From Batillaria attramentaria (Eukaryota > Mollusca > Gastropoda > Batillariidae): a stretch of DNA of 64,000 bases. A model generated the notes under the pieces. The model saw nothing but the letters and a program-made list of their open reading frames with translations, was not told the DNA's origin and made no database searches. Positions 11,421 to 23,150 of the stretch are shown piece by piece; the stretch's first letter is position 1, and the number at the start of each line of letters is the position of its first letter. Location: positions 156,501 to 220,500 of the forward strand of contig JACVVK020000539.1 in the NCBI GenBank assembly GCA_018292915.2, written 5' to 3'. Both the position numbers and the translations under genes were made by a program.

Positions 11421-11944
11421 CTACTGATTACCTGGCATGAAACTTATTGATTACTACTGATTACCTGGCAAGAAACTTATTGATTACTACTGATTACCTG
11501 GCAAGAAACTTATTGATTACTACTGATTACCTGGCATGAAACGTATTGATTACTACTGATTACCTGGCATGAAACTTATTGATTACTACTGATTACCTGG
11601 CATGAAACTTATTGATTACTACTGATTACCTGGCATGAAACTTATTGATTACTACTGATTACCTGGCAAGAAACTTATTGATTACTACTGATTACCTGGC
11701 AAGAAACTTATTGATTACTACTGATTACCTGGCAAGAAACTTATTGATTACTACTGATTACCTGGCATGAAACTTATTGATTACTACTGATTACCTGGCA
11801 TGAAACTTATTGATTACTACTGATTACCTGGCATGAAACTTATTGATTACTACTGATTACCTGGCATGAAACTTATTGATTACTACTGATTACCTGGCAT
11901 GAAACTTATTGATTACTACTGATTACCTGGCAAGAAACTTATTT
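11421..11944 (+). repeat. Minisatellite, 33-bp unit, 16 copies
   Basis: Sixteen near-perfect copies of a 33-bp unit contain GATTACCTGGCATGAAACTT. The main variant is T/A in GCATGAAAC versus GCAAGAAAC, arranged in blocks (T,A,A,T,T,T,T,A,A,A,T,T,T,T,T,A). One unit has ACGTATT. The unit length keeps reading frame, but the T variant puts a stop codon in the otherwise open frame, so protein coding is unlikely. Confidence 0.95.
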
Positions 11945-12338
11945 ATAAAGCCAACAAACAGCCCCAGATTGCCATATTTTACTCTGCACACAAATTTAAA
12001 AAGGGGCAGAAAAAAAAAGATAAAAAAGCGGAATCCTTACTACACGCCCCGGGAGCCATATGACAATTGTGTAACCCAAGCAGCACGCACGCAATCTGAT
12101 TCTCTCCCCTCCTATCTGGACCAAAGGGACAGCATCAGTCTTACCAGAACAGATCGGTCTTTCTTCTATTATTCCCCTTGATTCCTGAAAAAGACGGGGG
12201 TTAATGTTTTATAGACTTGAAAGTGACTTTACACTCGGATGCCGACGCCGGGCGCGGGGAGCCGCGAGCTGTAATCACCATTGGCAGCATTCCATTGCAG
12301 ACAGTAGATCTCTTTACTGTATACTTCAGAGACGGTTA

Positions 12339-12546
12339 CAGTGCCAACATGGGGGTGGGGTGGGTGGGTGTTTGGGAGTTTAACGTCCTTTTCCACCACA
12401 TAAGGGTGATATCAAAGACGGGGCAACGAGAAAAAGGGCCAGCACAAATATTTGGCCCCAGCCGGCGGGATTCGTACTCACGACCCGAGCGTTGAGAGTC
12501 CAACGCTCTACCATTCGGCCACCCCGGCTTCCCCAGTGCCAACATG
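12339..12546 (-). mobile_element. SINE-1 copy with 13-bp target duplication
   Basis: The body is 12352-12533, bracketed by CAGTGCCAACATG at 12339-12351 and 12534-12546. On the minus strand the head is tRNA-like (A-box GTGGCCGAATGGTAGAGCG; B-box region GTGAGTACGAATCCC). It is followed by the conserved body CAAATATTTGTGCTGGCC and a tail ending in ACGTTAAACTCCCAAAC. This is the clearest copy for defining the family. Confidence 0.85.
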
Positions 12547-13254
12547 ACACAATACTACTTTTAACACTGTCATGTCACTGACGCTATCGACTAAAGCGCC
12601 ATGATAAAATGAATGAAGTAGACGTATTGCAGCTGTCCCCATTGTTGAACGTCCACGTCAAACCGGAAGCCCATTTCCAGTCAGAAACTACATAACCTAT
12701 CAATCTGAACTGACTTTAAAAACAAACAAACAACAAACAAACAAACAACAACAGCAAAACCCATTGACTTTCAAAACATTAAATTCCGGATCAGACAGTC
12801 ATTTTACCCTCATAACACTGACCAAAGCCAAGTGTGTCACAGTGTCGAAGTGTGGATGTCTATAATTATAGATTGTCATTTGAACATCACCTCACTGGTT
12901 AGTGATCTTCAAAAGTGATCGATCTGTGAGTCTGGATTCAAAATTGTTCCATTTGTGTGAAGCGAGGTAGCTGTCACTATGCGCACACTGACACCAGCTT
13001 GCCCACCACTGACGATCGTTGTCAGTCTCTCTTCTGCCGGACACGTCAATGTGTAAACGCTAGTGTAGAATACAACAATGTAGTGAAAAACGTTTCATCG
13101 AATGTGCTAAACCCGTATTTCATTTGTGTTAAGATATAACATAATAGAGCGCTACAAAGACTAGCGTCAGCGTAACATCACCTCAAAGATTTGTTTTGCA
13201 GCGAAGGGTCTGGCCGGTTGGTTTCAGTTTAGGAACCATTTCTCTAACAAAAGA

Positions 13255-13500
13255 CGCCGCAAAAGTTAAACGGGCTAATGCCATCTTTGCTAAGGCCAGT
13301 TTATGTTTTGAAACAGTTTCGCTCATGAATGCATCAGCACACTCGAAATACTCTATCCTGATGATTCGTACAGCTCTTAATGCTATACAATGCTGGTAAC
13401 ACCTTGCGCGAACGTTGGAACATTCAAATCCTAAGACTGCTGTTACACTGCAGTGCTGTGCCGGTGGTCGCGTCACCCAGTACGGTTCTCTTGGCAGAGT
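13255..13500. repeat. Diverged dispersed repeat, related to 16310-16510
   Basis: The two segments share the order TTATGTTTTGAAACAGTTTCG, CGAAATACT, GTACAGCTCTTAATGCTATACA and then ACATTCAAA, in the same orientation. Identity is moderate, so the copies are old. No coding function is seen. Confidence 0.55.
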
Positions 13501-14559
13501 GCCAGCATTGCAGACGCTGTCATTATCCAGGTGTCTAAGTGGTGTGATGATAGCTACCACGAAAACGGAACGATCTCTGCCTACACTGAAAAATTGTAGC
13601 ATGAGCCCTTCATTAGAACTTCGTGATGAACATTTTTGCCTCCAGTTCACACCGTCAGTTATTTGAATTACCAACTAACCAAGTTAACAACCGACCAAGC
13701 AATGTCCGGATGTTTGTCTTGATTCAAGGACTATGAAACAAAAGCCCGCAGGCAAGTTACTGACAGTGAATTATATCATGCAAGATGGAAAAACTTGAAG
13801 TCGAAACAGATGACATGGATCTAGAAAAAGGTAAAAATCATTGCAGCTCCAGGCTGACCGTGGACAAATGATTATTCACATCACTTTCGTCACCATACAT
13901 GGCGCTGAAGACGATGCTGTGTCAGTGATTGCTGTCTACATTTACTTTGCACCCAGTACTGTCTACAGGGGATTAGAGCCAGTGAGCTATCGGGGTGCCT
14001 CAGAATCGACCGACGTGCGGAGAGTTCTGTCCCTTACACTGTAAGACGGAGAGACCTCCTTGCTTGGCAGATACAACTGCACGTGCTGAAAGGTTTCTAA
14101 TGACTGTGAATTAATCTACGTTGTCTGTGATGAAAAGAAAACAAAATGTCCTGTACTTTGACTGCGATACTAGTGTACGCGGTAAACTGCAGGCTTGTGT
14201 TTTCTCTAACCCGAAATCGGGAAACAGTCGATGGTCTAAGAGTGGTCTACAGAAAATGATGCATTCCAAAGTCATGCCAGAAAGACGGAACTCTTCCCTT
14301 CACTGCGTATCCCGGTGGATCACTAGATTCAATTGACTGTATTACCAACACCGGCATGCGTGTACGGTTCTCATTTTGTCACTTCCCCGCACACAGTCGC
14401 CATTTTGAATATGAAATCACATTAAAGCAAGAACAACCAATCACAGCAGGCGCACGAGCGTCAGAGTGACGTCATGATTCGTCCAACTGCACGCGGCTTT
14501 CTTAGTTTTGCAGTAACGAGTGTAGAGAGGTTGAAAACACACTGCTATATGAAGGCTGG
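13501..14559. other. Region between repeat and KCNQ stop
   Basis: I see no firmly supported gene. A possible plus-strand first exon at 13785-13830 (ATG ... AAAAG|GTAAAA) encodes MEKLEVETDDMDLEK, but I could not find a partner exon. The KCNQ 3' UTR would run leftward from 14560. Confidence 0.3.
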
Positions 14560-15543
14560 TCAGCACGTGGTTTTGATTTTACTGACGTCACATCCCACGT
14601 GGAAGTCCGTGAGGCTCTCGAGAGTGGGGATGGTGGTGAGGTCAGTTCTAGAAGTGGACGCGTTGTCGCCACTCTCCCCTACACTGTCCACCGTCACTGT
14701 GGGCGGCCCGAGGGGCGGGGATCCGTTACAAGTGTCCGAGCTGTGTGGAGGGTTGTTGTTGGTGGTGGTGGTGGTGGTGGTGGTGTCGGGTTGTGAGGCA
14801 CTGTCCATGAAAGTGATGCTCGTGTCAGACTCCATACTCTTCTGCTCGTTCAGAGTACTCAACATGGAGTTCGTGACACAGGAAGTTCTGCCCGCAGCTG
14901 GCGACTGCGCATGCTCAAACACGTCAGTTCTGCAAGACTGTAACTCGAGAGAAAATACTGAGTCGTGATCTTCGTCACTTCCGGCATTGTGTTCGACGTC
15001 ACTTCCGTCATTATCACACACAGTACTGGCGGACTGTTCAGCCCCCGAATCACACCCGTCCCCTGATGAACTGGAGGCCACGTGGACAGGATGGGGAGGA
15101 GCCAGTAGAGATGGGGAGGGGGGATGTGACGGTGAGTGAGAGGAACACTGAGACTGCGCCCCACCTTCCGTCCCCACCCCCAGCGGGTGAAGACTGTCCC
15201 CAGTCCTCCGCCCCACCACGGGACTTTTCCTGGGCGGGTCGTGCAGCGACATACACCTGTAGGTCACTCTCTTCTTGATTCTCTGGCTCAGGTCGGACAG
15301 GTTACGGTACATAGGTTTATTGGGGTTCTGCCCTACCCCTGTGGGCGTGGCCGGCTCGCTGGTGAACTGCTTGTCCACCAGGATGGGGCGTGGCTTGATC
15401 TGGATGGGCGGCTGCCCCGGGGTCTGGCCCTGCCCCTGCCCCTGGGTCCCTTGCTGTTGGTGCTGGATGTGTTGGAGGAGGATCTTGCGGTCCTCACGGT
15501 ACAGGTCGATCAGCAGATCCAGTTTGGACTCGACGTCCTCCAC
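14560..15543 (-). CDS. KCNQ-like: KCNQ-type potassium channel, last coding exon (C-terminal tail)
   Basis: The acceptor TATATGTTCAG is followed by GTG GAG GAC in phase 0, continuing KVERG from the previous exon. The exon encodes 327 residues and ends TGA at 14560-14562. It opens with VEDVESKLDLLIDLYRED, matching the distal coiled coil (helix D) that drives KCNQ subunit tetramerisation, where vertebrate members have a comparable KLDFLV-type heptad. After about 40 residues the sequence becomes a long low-complexity tail rich in Ser, Thr, Pro, Gly and Gln, with a threonine run. Such tails vary widely between species. Fusion to the channel core is inferred from the matching phases of neighbouring exons. 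Confidence 0.85.
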   Translation of the reverse strand: MEDVESKLDLLIDLYREDRKILLQHIQHQQQGTQGQGQGQTPGQPPIQIKPRPILVDKQFTSEPATPTGVGQNPNKPMYRNLSDLSQRIKKRVTYRCMSLHDPPRKSPVVGRRTGDSLHPLGVGTEGGAQSQCSSHSPSHPPSPSLLAPPHPVHVASSSSGDGCDSGAEQSASTVCDNDGSDVEHNAGSDEDHDSVFSLELQSCRTDVFEHAQSPAAGRTSCVTNSMLSTLNEQKSMESDTSITFMDSASQPDTTTTTTTTNNNPPHSSDTCNGSPPLGPPTVTVDSVGESGDNASTSRTDLTTIPTLESLTDFHVGCDVSKIKTTC

Positions 15544-15779
15544 CTGAACATATACACAGCTGATAATGTTACAGGCCCCAGCAATGGTACACAATATTAG
15601 TTAAAGAACCACTACAGTACGCGATGTTGGTTAAAGACCCACTAACAACACACAAAGAAGTAATCAAGGTACACAGTGTTAGTCAAAGTTTAATACATTA
15701 TTCCATGAAAAACCTTTGTTGCTTTAATAGCGGTACGACGTCATTGTAATGTATTCAGTCCAGTGTGTGACAGAATGCG

Positions 15780-15920
15780 TAATACGTTAGGGTGCGTGAC
15801 TGGTTCAGTTCGTGGCGCCTTGAGCCAATTCAAGAAATTGGGTAAAGCGCCAATACAATACTCAGCTATTATTATTATGATTATTATTATCATCATCTGA
15901 TCATCATCATCATCATCACG
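15780..15920 (+). repeat. SINE-like AAGCGC/(ATT)n tail in KCNQ intron
   Basis: GGGTAAAGCGCCAATACAAT is followed by ATTATTATT and ATCATC runs, the same tail arrangement as near 1840. It probably derives from a retroposed element. Confidence 0.35.
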
Positions 15921-16063
15921 TCCGTGTTTTCATCTTTCTGATTGTAACTCGCACATCTGTCGCTCCATCAACAACCGAGGGAGAATGACATCAGCAGCAT
16001 GAACGTTGTCCACGGATGGTCCGTATCATGCGAGATTTTGAATTTTATACACAAAACTCTTAC

Positions 16064-16160
16064 CCCTCTCTCCACCTTGACGACCCGAGAGGCGAGTGAT
16101 ATTTTGGAGTCGTACACGTCCTTGCTCTTGCTGCCTTGTCGTCCCAGAATCTGATCCAGA
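16064..16160 (-). CDS. KCNQ-like: KCNQ-like exon, helix C to helix D linker
   Basis: The 97-bp exon lies between TGTGTTGCAG and GAGAGGG|GTAAGAG. Its first base completes an arginine codon started in the upstream exon, giving NLQGR-LDQILGR, and it leaves in phase 0. It reads LDQILGRQG, a Lys/Asp/Ser-rich linker, then SRVVKVERG. In KCNQ proteins helix C is followed by (V/L)DQI(V/L)GR, and the segment before helix D typically contains KVE, so both ends fit. This portion takes part in subunit assembly and lies in the cytoplasm. Confidence 0.9.
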
Positions 16161-16309
16161 CTGCAACACACGCGACAATCGGTTTCAGTTCATTGGATGT
16201 TCACGCCGCCAGAGCGATCACGACAATAATGTTAAAAAATTAATACTTTTTTTTTTTTTTTTTTGGGGGGGGGGGGGGGGGATAAACCTACAAGCGTTTC
16301 TCCTGTCGC

Positions 16310-16510
16310 TATTAAACGGGTTAATTCCATATTTACTTAGCAAACTTATGTTTTGGAACAGTTTCGATCGTGAGTGTGCCTGTACGCCCGAAATACTATA
16401 TCTTGATGATTAGTACAGCTCTTAATGCTATACACTATTGTGTGCTAGCGGTCGAACATTCAAAGTCTACGACTGTTATTATACTCAGTGTCGTTGCCAC
16501 GTCATCGAGT
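16310..16510. repeat. Diverged copy of the 13255-13500 repeat, in KCNQ intron
   Basis: It shares GTACAGCTCTTAATGCTATACA and neighbouring words with 13255-13500. A poly-T/poly-G tract (about 16249-16281) lies just upstream. Confidence 0.5.
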
Positions 16511-17047
16511 ACACTTCGGGCCGATCTGTGAGCATGAAGATGGTAGCATTAATTCCTTTCATCCATTTGTGGCCAGCCCTCCACAAGCGGGATGCTGTAC
16601 AACGCAGCACCTGTACACGAACCTGGTCATGTTGCTGGTTGGAACATGCATGTAATCACGACGTAGTGCTTTGTTCAGGAAAAGTAACATACATCTGTTA
16701 CACTCAGTAGAGCTGCAGAGCCACATAGCATAACCGCCCGTAAACATTCTGGCCCAAGTGAGTTAATGCAAAGGTAAAGGAAACGTCATTGTTTAAATAA
16801 ATACTTCATTGTACATAAAACCAAAAACACTCAAATCACGCCAAAATACAAGTACAAAATATACATTTCCGAATCTTAGCCTTCTTTAGGGGACAAACAA
16901 ACACACAAAAAAAAATCAAGAAAACAACGACGCAGTTTTATATTGTGTATTTGTATTTTGAGCGTGTTTTGAGTGTTCTGGGGTTTAAGATCTTTTTCTA
17001 CACCCTGACAGTCTGTCTTGTTCTGACAACGTCATTAATATACATAC

Positions 17048-17249
17048 CGTCCCTGCAGGTTTTTGATTCGTCCCAACATGTCCACGTGACCTGCTGAGTA
17101 CTGCTCTATGACGTCCTTCACGTCGTACGGCCTGAGTGCTTCGCGGAACTTGCGGCGTGCCACAAAGTAACGGATTTTGCGCACGGCCCTAATCGCATGC
17201 TTGTGTTGGTCGGTTAGCTGGGTGATACGGGGTGAAAGGTCAGGTTCAT
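17048..17249 (-). CDS. KCNQ-like: KCNQ-like exon, helices B and C (calmodulin/assembly region)
   Basis: The 202-bp exon runs from the acceptor TTTTCTGTTGCAG to the donor GGGACG|GTATG. It enters needing one base and leaves with two. It encodes [20 protein letters not shown], then [16 protein letters not shown], then [19 protein letters not shown]. The last is the near-invariant helix C signature of KCNQ channels. The basic helix B just before it is the second half of the calmodulin-binding surface and is implicated in PIP2 response in the family. Frame analysis shows that the 25248-25433 exon cannot join directly: AG plus AT GAA would create a stop codon. At least one further exon is therefore needed between them. 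Confidence 0.95.
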
Positions 17250-17384
17250 CTGCAACAGAAAATGACGTTAGGTTAGGGAACACTGAATGATCGTCTGTGA
17301 CTGTGTTTACGGTACTTATGATCAGGGTATATGTCTTCAATTTTTTTTTTTTTTCGAAAGATGGACGTGGGAGTTTTAGCGTGT

Positions 17385-17565
17385 ACACTTGATACTTGTG
17401 CGTGCGCTAACAAGGCACCGCAAACAAGTCTGTACGTGGTTTAGACTCGATTTGGAAAGGAAAATTCCATCTAAATTCCTGCCCACCACGGATTCAAACC
17501 GGGCGGCTCAGGATCCGAAGTCGGATACCTTAACCAGTAGACCAAATCCCTTTGTTGGAAAATGC
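17385..17565 (-). mobile_element. tRNA-derived SINE (family 3) in KCNQ intron
   Basis: On the minus strand, TTTGGTCTACTGGTTAAGG (A-box-like) precedes CCGGTTTGAATCC (B-box) and the body AATTTAGATGGAATTTTCC. A second copy at about 48020-48185 has the same layout with the B-box CTGGTTCGAATCC. Two dispersed copies with pol III promoter boxes support a SINE family. Confidence 0.65.
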
Positions 17566-18171
17566 ATGTATCACTTTAGTTCATTTTACTTAAAGATGGG
17601 ACTTGTGCGCTCGGAGAAGCCCATACGTGCTCAACCCCCTCTCTCAGAAGTCTCCCTAGTCTTGTCTTCGAGACTGTTTCAGTGTGTGTCTGATTCACGC
17701 AGACCCTGTTCTGTCCTTTCACGCTGGACAGTCGGCCGATGCCTGTTTGCACGCCTCCGTTCTGCAGTAGCCTGGTGGTTTGATGACTGAGGGTTTGGTC
17801 CTGTAAACCACGTCTCTCAGTTTCACCACAGTATAATACAATACAAACAGGTGTTGGTGAATGAAAATCTCTCTCTCTCCGTCTCTCCCCCCCCCCCCCG
17901 TCCCTCCCCTTCTCTTTCCACCAAAACCGCATAACTCGCCTTCAGAATCCTTGTATATGGAAGAAACAGAGTTCTCTTTCTTGACCGGAAGCAGCTCCAC
18001 TTGCCGTTGGTCTGCAATTCCTGTTGCCAAACTCAGATGACTCCTGCGTATAAAGATAATTATGCAAAATCCAAGATCAAAGGTCGTGTTACATCTCCTT
18101 ATCCTGCATACTGTCCACAGAGTGAAAACTACAATACACCTCTTACAGTGAAAACGAATATCGAAACGAGC

Positions 18172-18173
<2 letters not shown>

Positions 18174-18249
<76 letters not shown>
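18174..18249 (+). repeat. (TG)n microsatellite in KCNQ intron
   Basis: About 38 TG repeats run without interruption, followed by a degenerate TGCG tail. Confidence 0.95.
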
Positions 18250-18250
<1 letters not shown>

Positions 18251-19233
18251 CGTGTGCGTGCGTGCTTATTATTATCGCTGACTAAACACTTTTTAGGCCC
18301 AATGCTTACTACTGAGCCGCTAAAACACGAAATTCCGCTTTCAAGTCAGAAAACAATGTCAGACCTCCGTAAACGTTTCACAAAAAAGTTGTATCGGCCA
18401 CTTTTCCTATTTTCTTTTAAAAATCAGAGTTGTTCCTATAATCATTTTGTAGCAGCCACATATACAGTAGGAAAACAGCGATTTTTTAAAAGAGTTAACT
18501 CACATTTACAGATTACTGTTCGTATAAATATAAGCCGCAAAATGTCTCAGAAATCCAAACTAATCATGGCTAAAAATAATCTTGGATGACTCGAGAAGAC
18601 AGGTTAAAAATGACTCCATAATTGGCTGACTCCATAAGTACTAGCAGTCTACATTGGTAGGTGTACAGAGAACAACGGCAACTTACTCTGTTGACACTAG
18701 ATGTCAAAGGTGTGTTGAGGAAACAATTGATAAAAACACCCGAGTATGGAAAGAAATGTGTTTGTTGGGACAGAGAAAAATTTCTACAAACATAGTTAGT
18801 TCCAGTGGAGAAAGAAAGTCCTTGGGAAAGACAGGTATCCCCGAGACCAAACTGACTACCCGCTAAACCACTAGAGGTGTATGAAACACGGGGTTAAAAA
18901 AGTACCGTGCAAACTGTCCAGTTTAAAAGAGTACACATTACCTAAGAACCTGTCCATGCAAGCTACAGTTCGTCATGGAGACTGAACTAGAAGTACAGGT
19001 TCCTCTAGCTACTCATAGAGAAGTCGGTACATTTACTGATATCATACTGACTAGTTCAGTTCTAGCCAATGGACGCGCACGAGCGTCCATTATTGGCAGA
19101 GAGTCTGGCTACGTGTCTATTTCTCCATGCTACCTATGGAGAACGAGAGAAAAGAGGAATATGATAAAAGACAATGTAACATCCAGTAATATTAACACGT
19201 TCTGGCAGGACGGGGGCCCGCCCAGTTTGGAGC
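18250..19233. other. KCNQ intron sequence without recognised features
   Basis: AT-rich sequence. No splice-bounded frame on the minus strand gave a convincing KCNQ linker exon. Confidence 0.4.
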
Positions 19234-19768
19234 AAGAAAGTTGAAAACAACCGGCCCCCGTAGTGTAGTGGTTAGCACTTCGGATCATGGACCGGGAGAC
19301 CCGGGTTCGAATCCCAGCCGAGGCAAGCGGGATTTTTCCTACCTAGGTCGGCTCCTACCCAGAGCGGGTGTGCTATGGGCCCAATGGGGAGGCTGTTGCC
19401 ACACAGCCGAGTTTCACCCATTTCACGGGTGCGACTTTGGGGGTGCTTCCCTTTGTATGACACGTCTTATGATGTGGATGATTACACGGCCGGCACCGCA
19501 GGTGCCGTAGTTCCCGGGCCTGGTTAATGCCGGGATATTTATGACAGGAAGCGTGGAATGCGGCCCTGTCCCGCAGTCCCAAACCACATGGACCTCCATA
19601 GCATCATCTTACTATCATCCTCATCTCCATCATCATGCATAATAAAAATTGTCCCAGCTTCCGAGTCCTCCGTGGGTTCCACCCATGACCTGGGAGGAAC
19701 ACCACTGGAGCTGGCAAAGAGTTGTGGCAGCAAAAAAAAAAAAAAAAAAAAAAAGAAAGCTGAAAACA
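19234..19768 (+). mobile_element. SINE-2, full-length copy with 16-bp target duplication
   Basis: The body at 19250-19752 is about 500 bp. The head has the A-box GTGTAGTGGTTAGCACTTCG and the B-box GGGTTCGAATCC, followed by a long unique body and a poly(A) tail. Target duplications are AAGAAAGTTGAAAACA (19234-19249) and AAGAAAGCTGAAAACA (19753-19768). A near-identical copy lies at 24538-25037, and a 5'-truncated, reversed copy at 36944-37220. At about 500 bp it is long for a SINE. Confidence 0.9.
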
Positions 19769-20229
19769 GATGTACAAGTTAAAGGTGAAAATGGTCAAGG
19801 TGGAGTTTAGAACGACAAGAACTGATGCAGATAGTGACCACACCAGGGACAAGATTGTAGACAGAGCAGCAGCAGTGTGGCGATTTCTGCTGAAGAATCC
19901 TGGTTGAGCAGGCTAGGGGTTAAAGCTACACTGAAAAGCGTTAGTATAAAAAGCTGAAAAAAAACCCACCATCGCTAAAACGTCCAAATTGAGGTAGTCT
20001 TCCACGTGAACACTGTCATTCTCCGATAAGATTATAATACTGAATCACTGAGAACCGAAAGTCGCCGTACGGTTTGGATAGAAGAAAAGAAATACAAACG
20101 GCAGCCTAAACAAAAGTTGAAACATGATTATTTCTTGAAATAGTGTGTAGACAAATGAAACACAGACGGACAAAGCTAGAATTTCCAGGGAGCAAATATT
20201 GATAAGATTTCCCCTTGTACACACGACAG

Positions 20230-20598
20230 TTTTGTAGTTCGCCCCAACACATCCCAAAACACACCAAAAAATAACAAAACAAAACAAAACAAAACCCAAC
20301 AACAAAAACAGCAAAACAAAACAAAAACAACAACAGCAACGAAAACAAAACAAAACAACAACCAAAAAACCCAACAAATTTGAAAATTGAAAAATAGGGT
20401 ATGTTGGGTGGCGCTGCACAGCGGCGACACGCTTCAACCGGGGGAAGCAGCGCGAATTTCCCGAAAGGGACAATAACGTAAAACAAAGAAACAACAAACA
20501 AAAAACAACACAAAACAAACAAACAATAATACCAAAAACCCACACCAAGCCCACCAAAGAACTTAAGCCCCCCCCCCCCCCCGATAAATAAAAAAGAA

Positions 20599-20629
<31 letters not shown>

Positions 20630-20690
20630 GGAAAAGAAAAAGAAAAAAGAAAAAAAAGAAGAAGAAAAAAATGCAACTGTGAAAAAAACA
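20230..20690. repeat. CAAAA-rich and A-rich low-complexity sequence
   Basis: Imperfect CAAAA/CAACA runs flank a short complex core (20400-20465), then poly-C at 20569-20582 and a long A/G run at 20594-20670. Translated minus-strand frames here are Phe/Cys/Leu-rich artefacts of this composition. Confidence 0.8.
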
Positions 20691-21662
20691 ATGTCTGGAA
20701 ATCTGACGTCCATATTAATTTACGTTTAGATGTTAACAGCGCACGAAGCCGAGTTTGTTTTCCTCCAGTCCCTTGAATACGTTACTTCTAAATAATATCC
20801 CGAAGAATGACAGCGTTCGTCAGACCTCGGTCTACACAGTAAAACAGCAGACGACAGTCTAGTACAGTTGTCACTGTGACGAGAAACCATCGCCAAGCAC
20901 ACTGCAAGGTGGTACATGAACAGTTAGGGTGAGGACTGCCGGTAGGGGCCATGTCTGACAGACGACAATGTTACTGCCACTGACACCGACAAAACGCGTA
21001 TTAGATTTCTATTTGTCATTTGTCACGCTTATGGAATTTGTTTGCAATTGCTGACTCAATGTATCAACTGGGAAAAAAAAGGACGAATATACGAGAGCTT
21101 TAGGTCAGCGCATGTGCATGTTTGTGTTTTTAGTCCATCCCACTTATCTGCTCCAAAAACTGGAATATGATCTTAGATGTGCGCAGCTGATGAAAGTGGA
21201 ATGCGAAGGTGAAGCAGGCAAAGGTGCTCGAGTCTGCACGTACAAAAATGACCCGAGTGGGACTTGGGGAAACTCCCAAATCCTGCTCACCAAGAACGAA
21301 CCCGCATCGTTGGCTGGATACGTATGGATGAAAGGCAGAACATGATGGGATTTCACACTCACCGGTTTCTGATTTTAATTTTCAAACTCAGTGAAGGCTA
21401 GAAAACTCTCACAGACGTAAGAACACAATTTCTCCATGGGATCAAGTGTAGTGTTTCTAGTGTAGTGTTTCAAGTGTAGTGTTTCTATGAAGGGCCCCGT
21501 TTTGCCAGTGTGCTACTTTGTAATATTATTTTCACGAAAAAGCGTCATTTTCGTGATATTTATATTTTGTAGGACAAGGAGCATGCCATGGGACAGCAAG
21601 AGGAGGCAAGCTGCCAGTGAAGCTGGGACTTTTTTGCGCACGAGAGGCAAAGGTAACGTGAG

Positions 21663-22128
21663 CGGATTTGGGTGAAGTGGCTATCACAGAAAGTAGACGT
21701 ACATTACTCCAGTGAGGCCTGAGCGGAAAGGAGACATTCAATTTATGTAAACTCCTGTCAGGTACGTGCCCTTGAATGTTCTGTGCACGGACATTTTTCT
21801 TTCTAGAAGAAGCATTTTTAGGGGTGACTATGATGCCTGAGGCTAATAGGGAATATACAGGCAGTTAGAAGCCTCATGCGTATGTATTCTTTGATCGGAT
21901 TTGGGTGAAGTGGCTATCACAGAAAGTAGACGTACATTACTCCAGTGAGGCCTGAGCGGAAAGGAGACATTCAATTTATGTAAACTCCTGTCAGGTACGT
22001 GCCCTTGAATGTTCTGTGCACGGACATTTTTCTTTCTAGAAGAAGCATTTTTAGGGGTGACTATGATGCCTGAGGCTAATAGGGAATATACAGGCAGTTT
22101 GAAGTCTCATGCGTATGTATTCTTTGAT
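21663..22128 (+). repeat. Tandem duplication, two copies of 233 bp
   Basis: The copy at 21663-21895 is repeated almost exactly at 21896-22128. Both contain GAAGTGGCTATCACAGAAAG and end ATGTATTCTTTGATC. The very high identity indicates a recent duplication inside the KCNQ intron. Confidence 0.95.
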
Positions 22129-23150
22129 CACAGCGTTTTCTCTAACTAGCAAAGCTATAGACTATAGTTTCCTAAACCACTACCAACGTGTGCTCAGGGA
22201 TTCACTTGTTTTTGCATGGAGGTGTTGCTGGATGCGAAAGTTACGCCCACGACCCGAAGGACTACCTTCGATAATTGTGCCTTTAACGCGATCACTGGTA
22301 CGGAGAGGTCAGCCCCATGTCAGAAATGTTCCACACATGCGGACACTTGTAATGAATCACGTGAACTGTTCACAGTAAAACATGCTGAATTGACCATGCC
22401 AGAAAAGTTCATTCCAGAAAGTTGTCTCGCTCGTTTTACATTCCCCTCACGTCGTCTGTCATGACATGGCCCTCACAGCAGCACACAAAGCGACTCTATA
22501 ACAGGAGAGTGGTGAAAAGGGAGGTGACTGACAGAGTTAAGTCTAGTGACAATAAAGCGTGTGTGTCCTCAGGGCGCATGCCCCACTTACCACGTTCTGT
22601 TCACGAGACTATAGGGGAGACAACCAAGAAAAGAAAGACAATTCGTGTTAGTGTTGGACACAAACTGAGTAGTCAAATTAGTACGGACCATGTAGCACTT
22701 TGCACCATGCACAAAAACAGACCAGAAACAAAACGAACACATCAAAACACTTCCATGACATCCTACATTACGGAATCATAAACGAAACTGGGGACCGAAG
22801 GCTACTTGAACGGAGGACAAACTTCCTCAGTAAAAAAATAAAATTATTTCTAATAATTTTGATGGAGTTGAGGATGGGGATGGGAACTGAAAATAATGCA
22901 CGAGGAAAACACACAAACAATTATTTTCATAGTAAAATAGTTAACACAGTCGTACTGTTATACTGTAAAAACCACTCGTTAATTTCTCTGCTAAAATTTC
23001 TTCTGGTCGGACAAATGGGAAAGGTGGCGGTTTTAAATTTATAACTAAGAATAAAGAAGAAGCAGAAAAGGGAGCTAACCTGGCTGCAGGTGGAAGTACA
23101 AACAACGTGAAGCAACAAACACTTATCTTACAAGACACGTTTCACAGTCA
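22129..23150. other. KCNQ intron sequence, no gene seen
   Basis: Several short open frames exist on the plus strand but none has splice context or recognisable similarity. Confidence 0.4.

Noticed and set aside
13785..13830. Possible first exon (MEKLEVETDDMDLEK then a GTAAAA donor)
   Set aside because: No partner exon on the plus strand could be found and the donor is weak. Noted in the regional entry but not called as a gene.
19260..19330. Apparent tRNA gene with good A and B boxes
   Set aside because: It is the head of a 500-bp SINE with target duplications, and the same head recurs at 24538. It is not a free-standing tRNA. The same applies to the tRNA-like heads at about 12.5, 23.4, 39.3, 56.9 and 59.1 kb.
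20045..20713. 222-codon Phe-rich frame on the minus strand
   Set aside because: It is the translation of CAAAA/poly-A low-complexity DNA. Overlapping Phe-rich frames occur in the other minus frames, and there is no conserved pattern.
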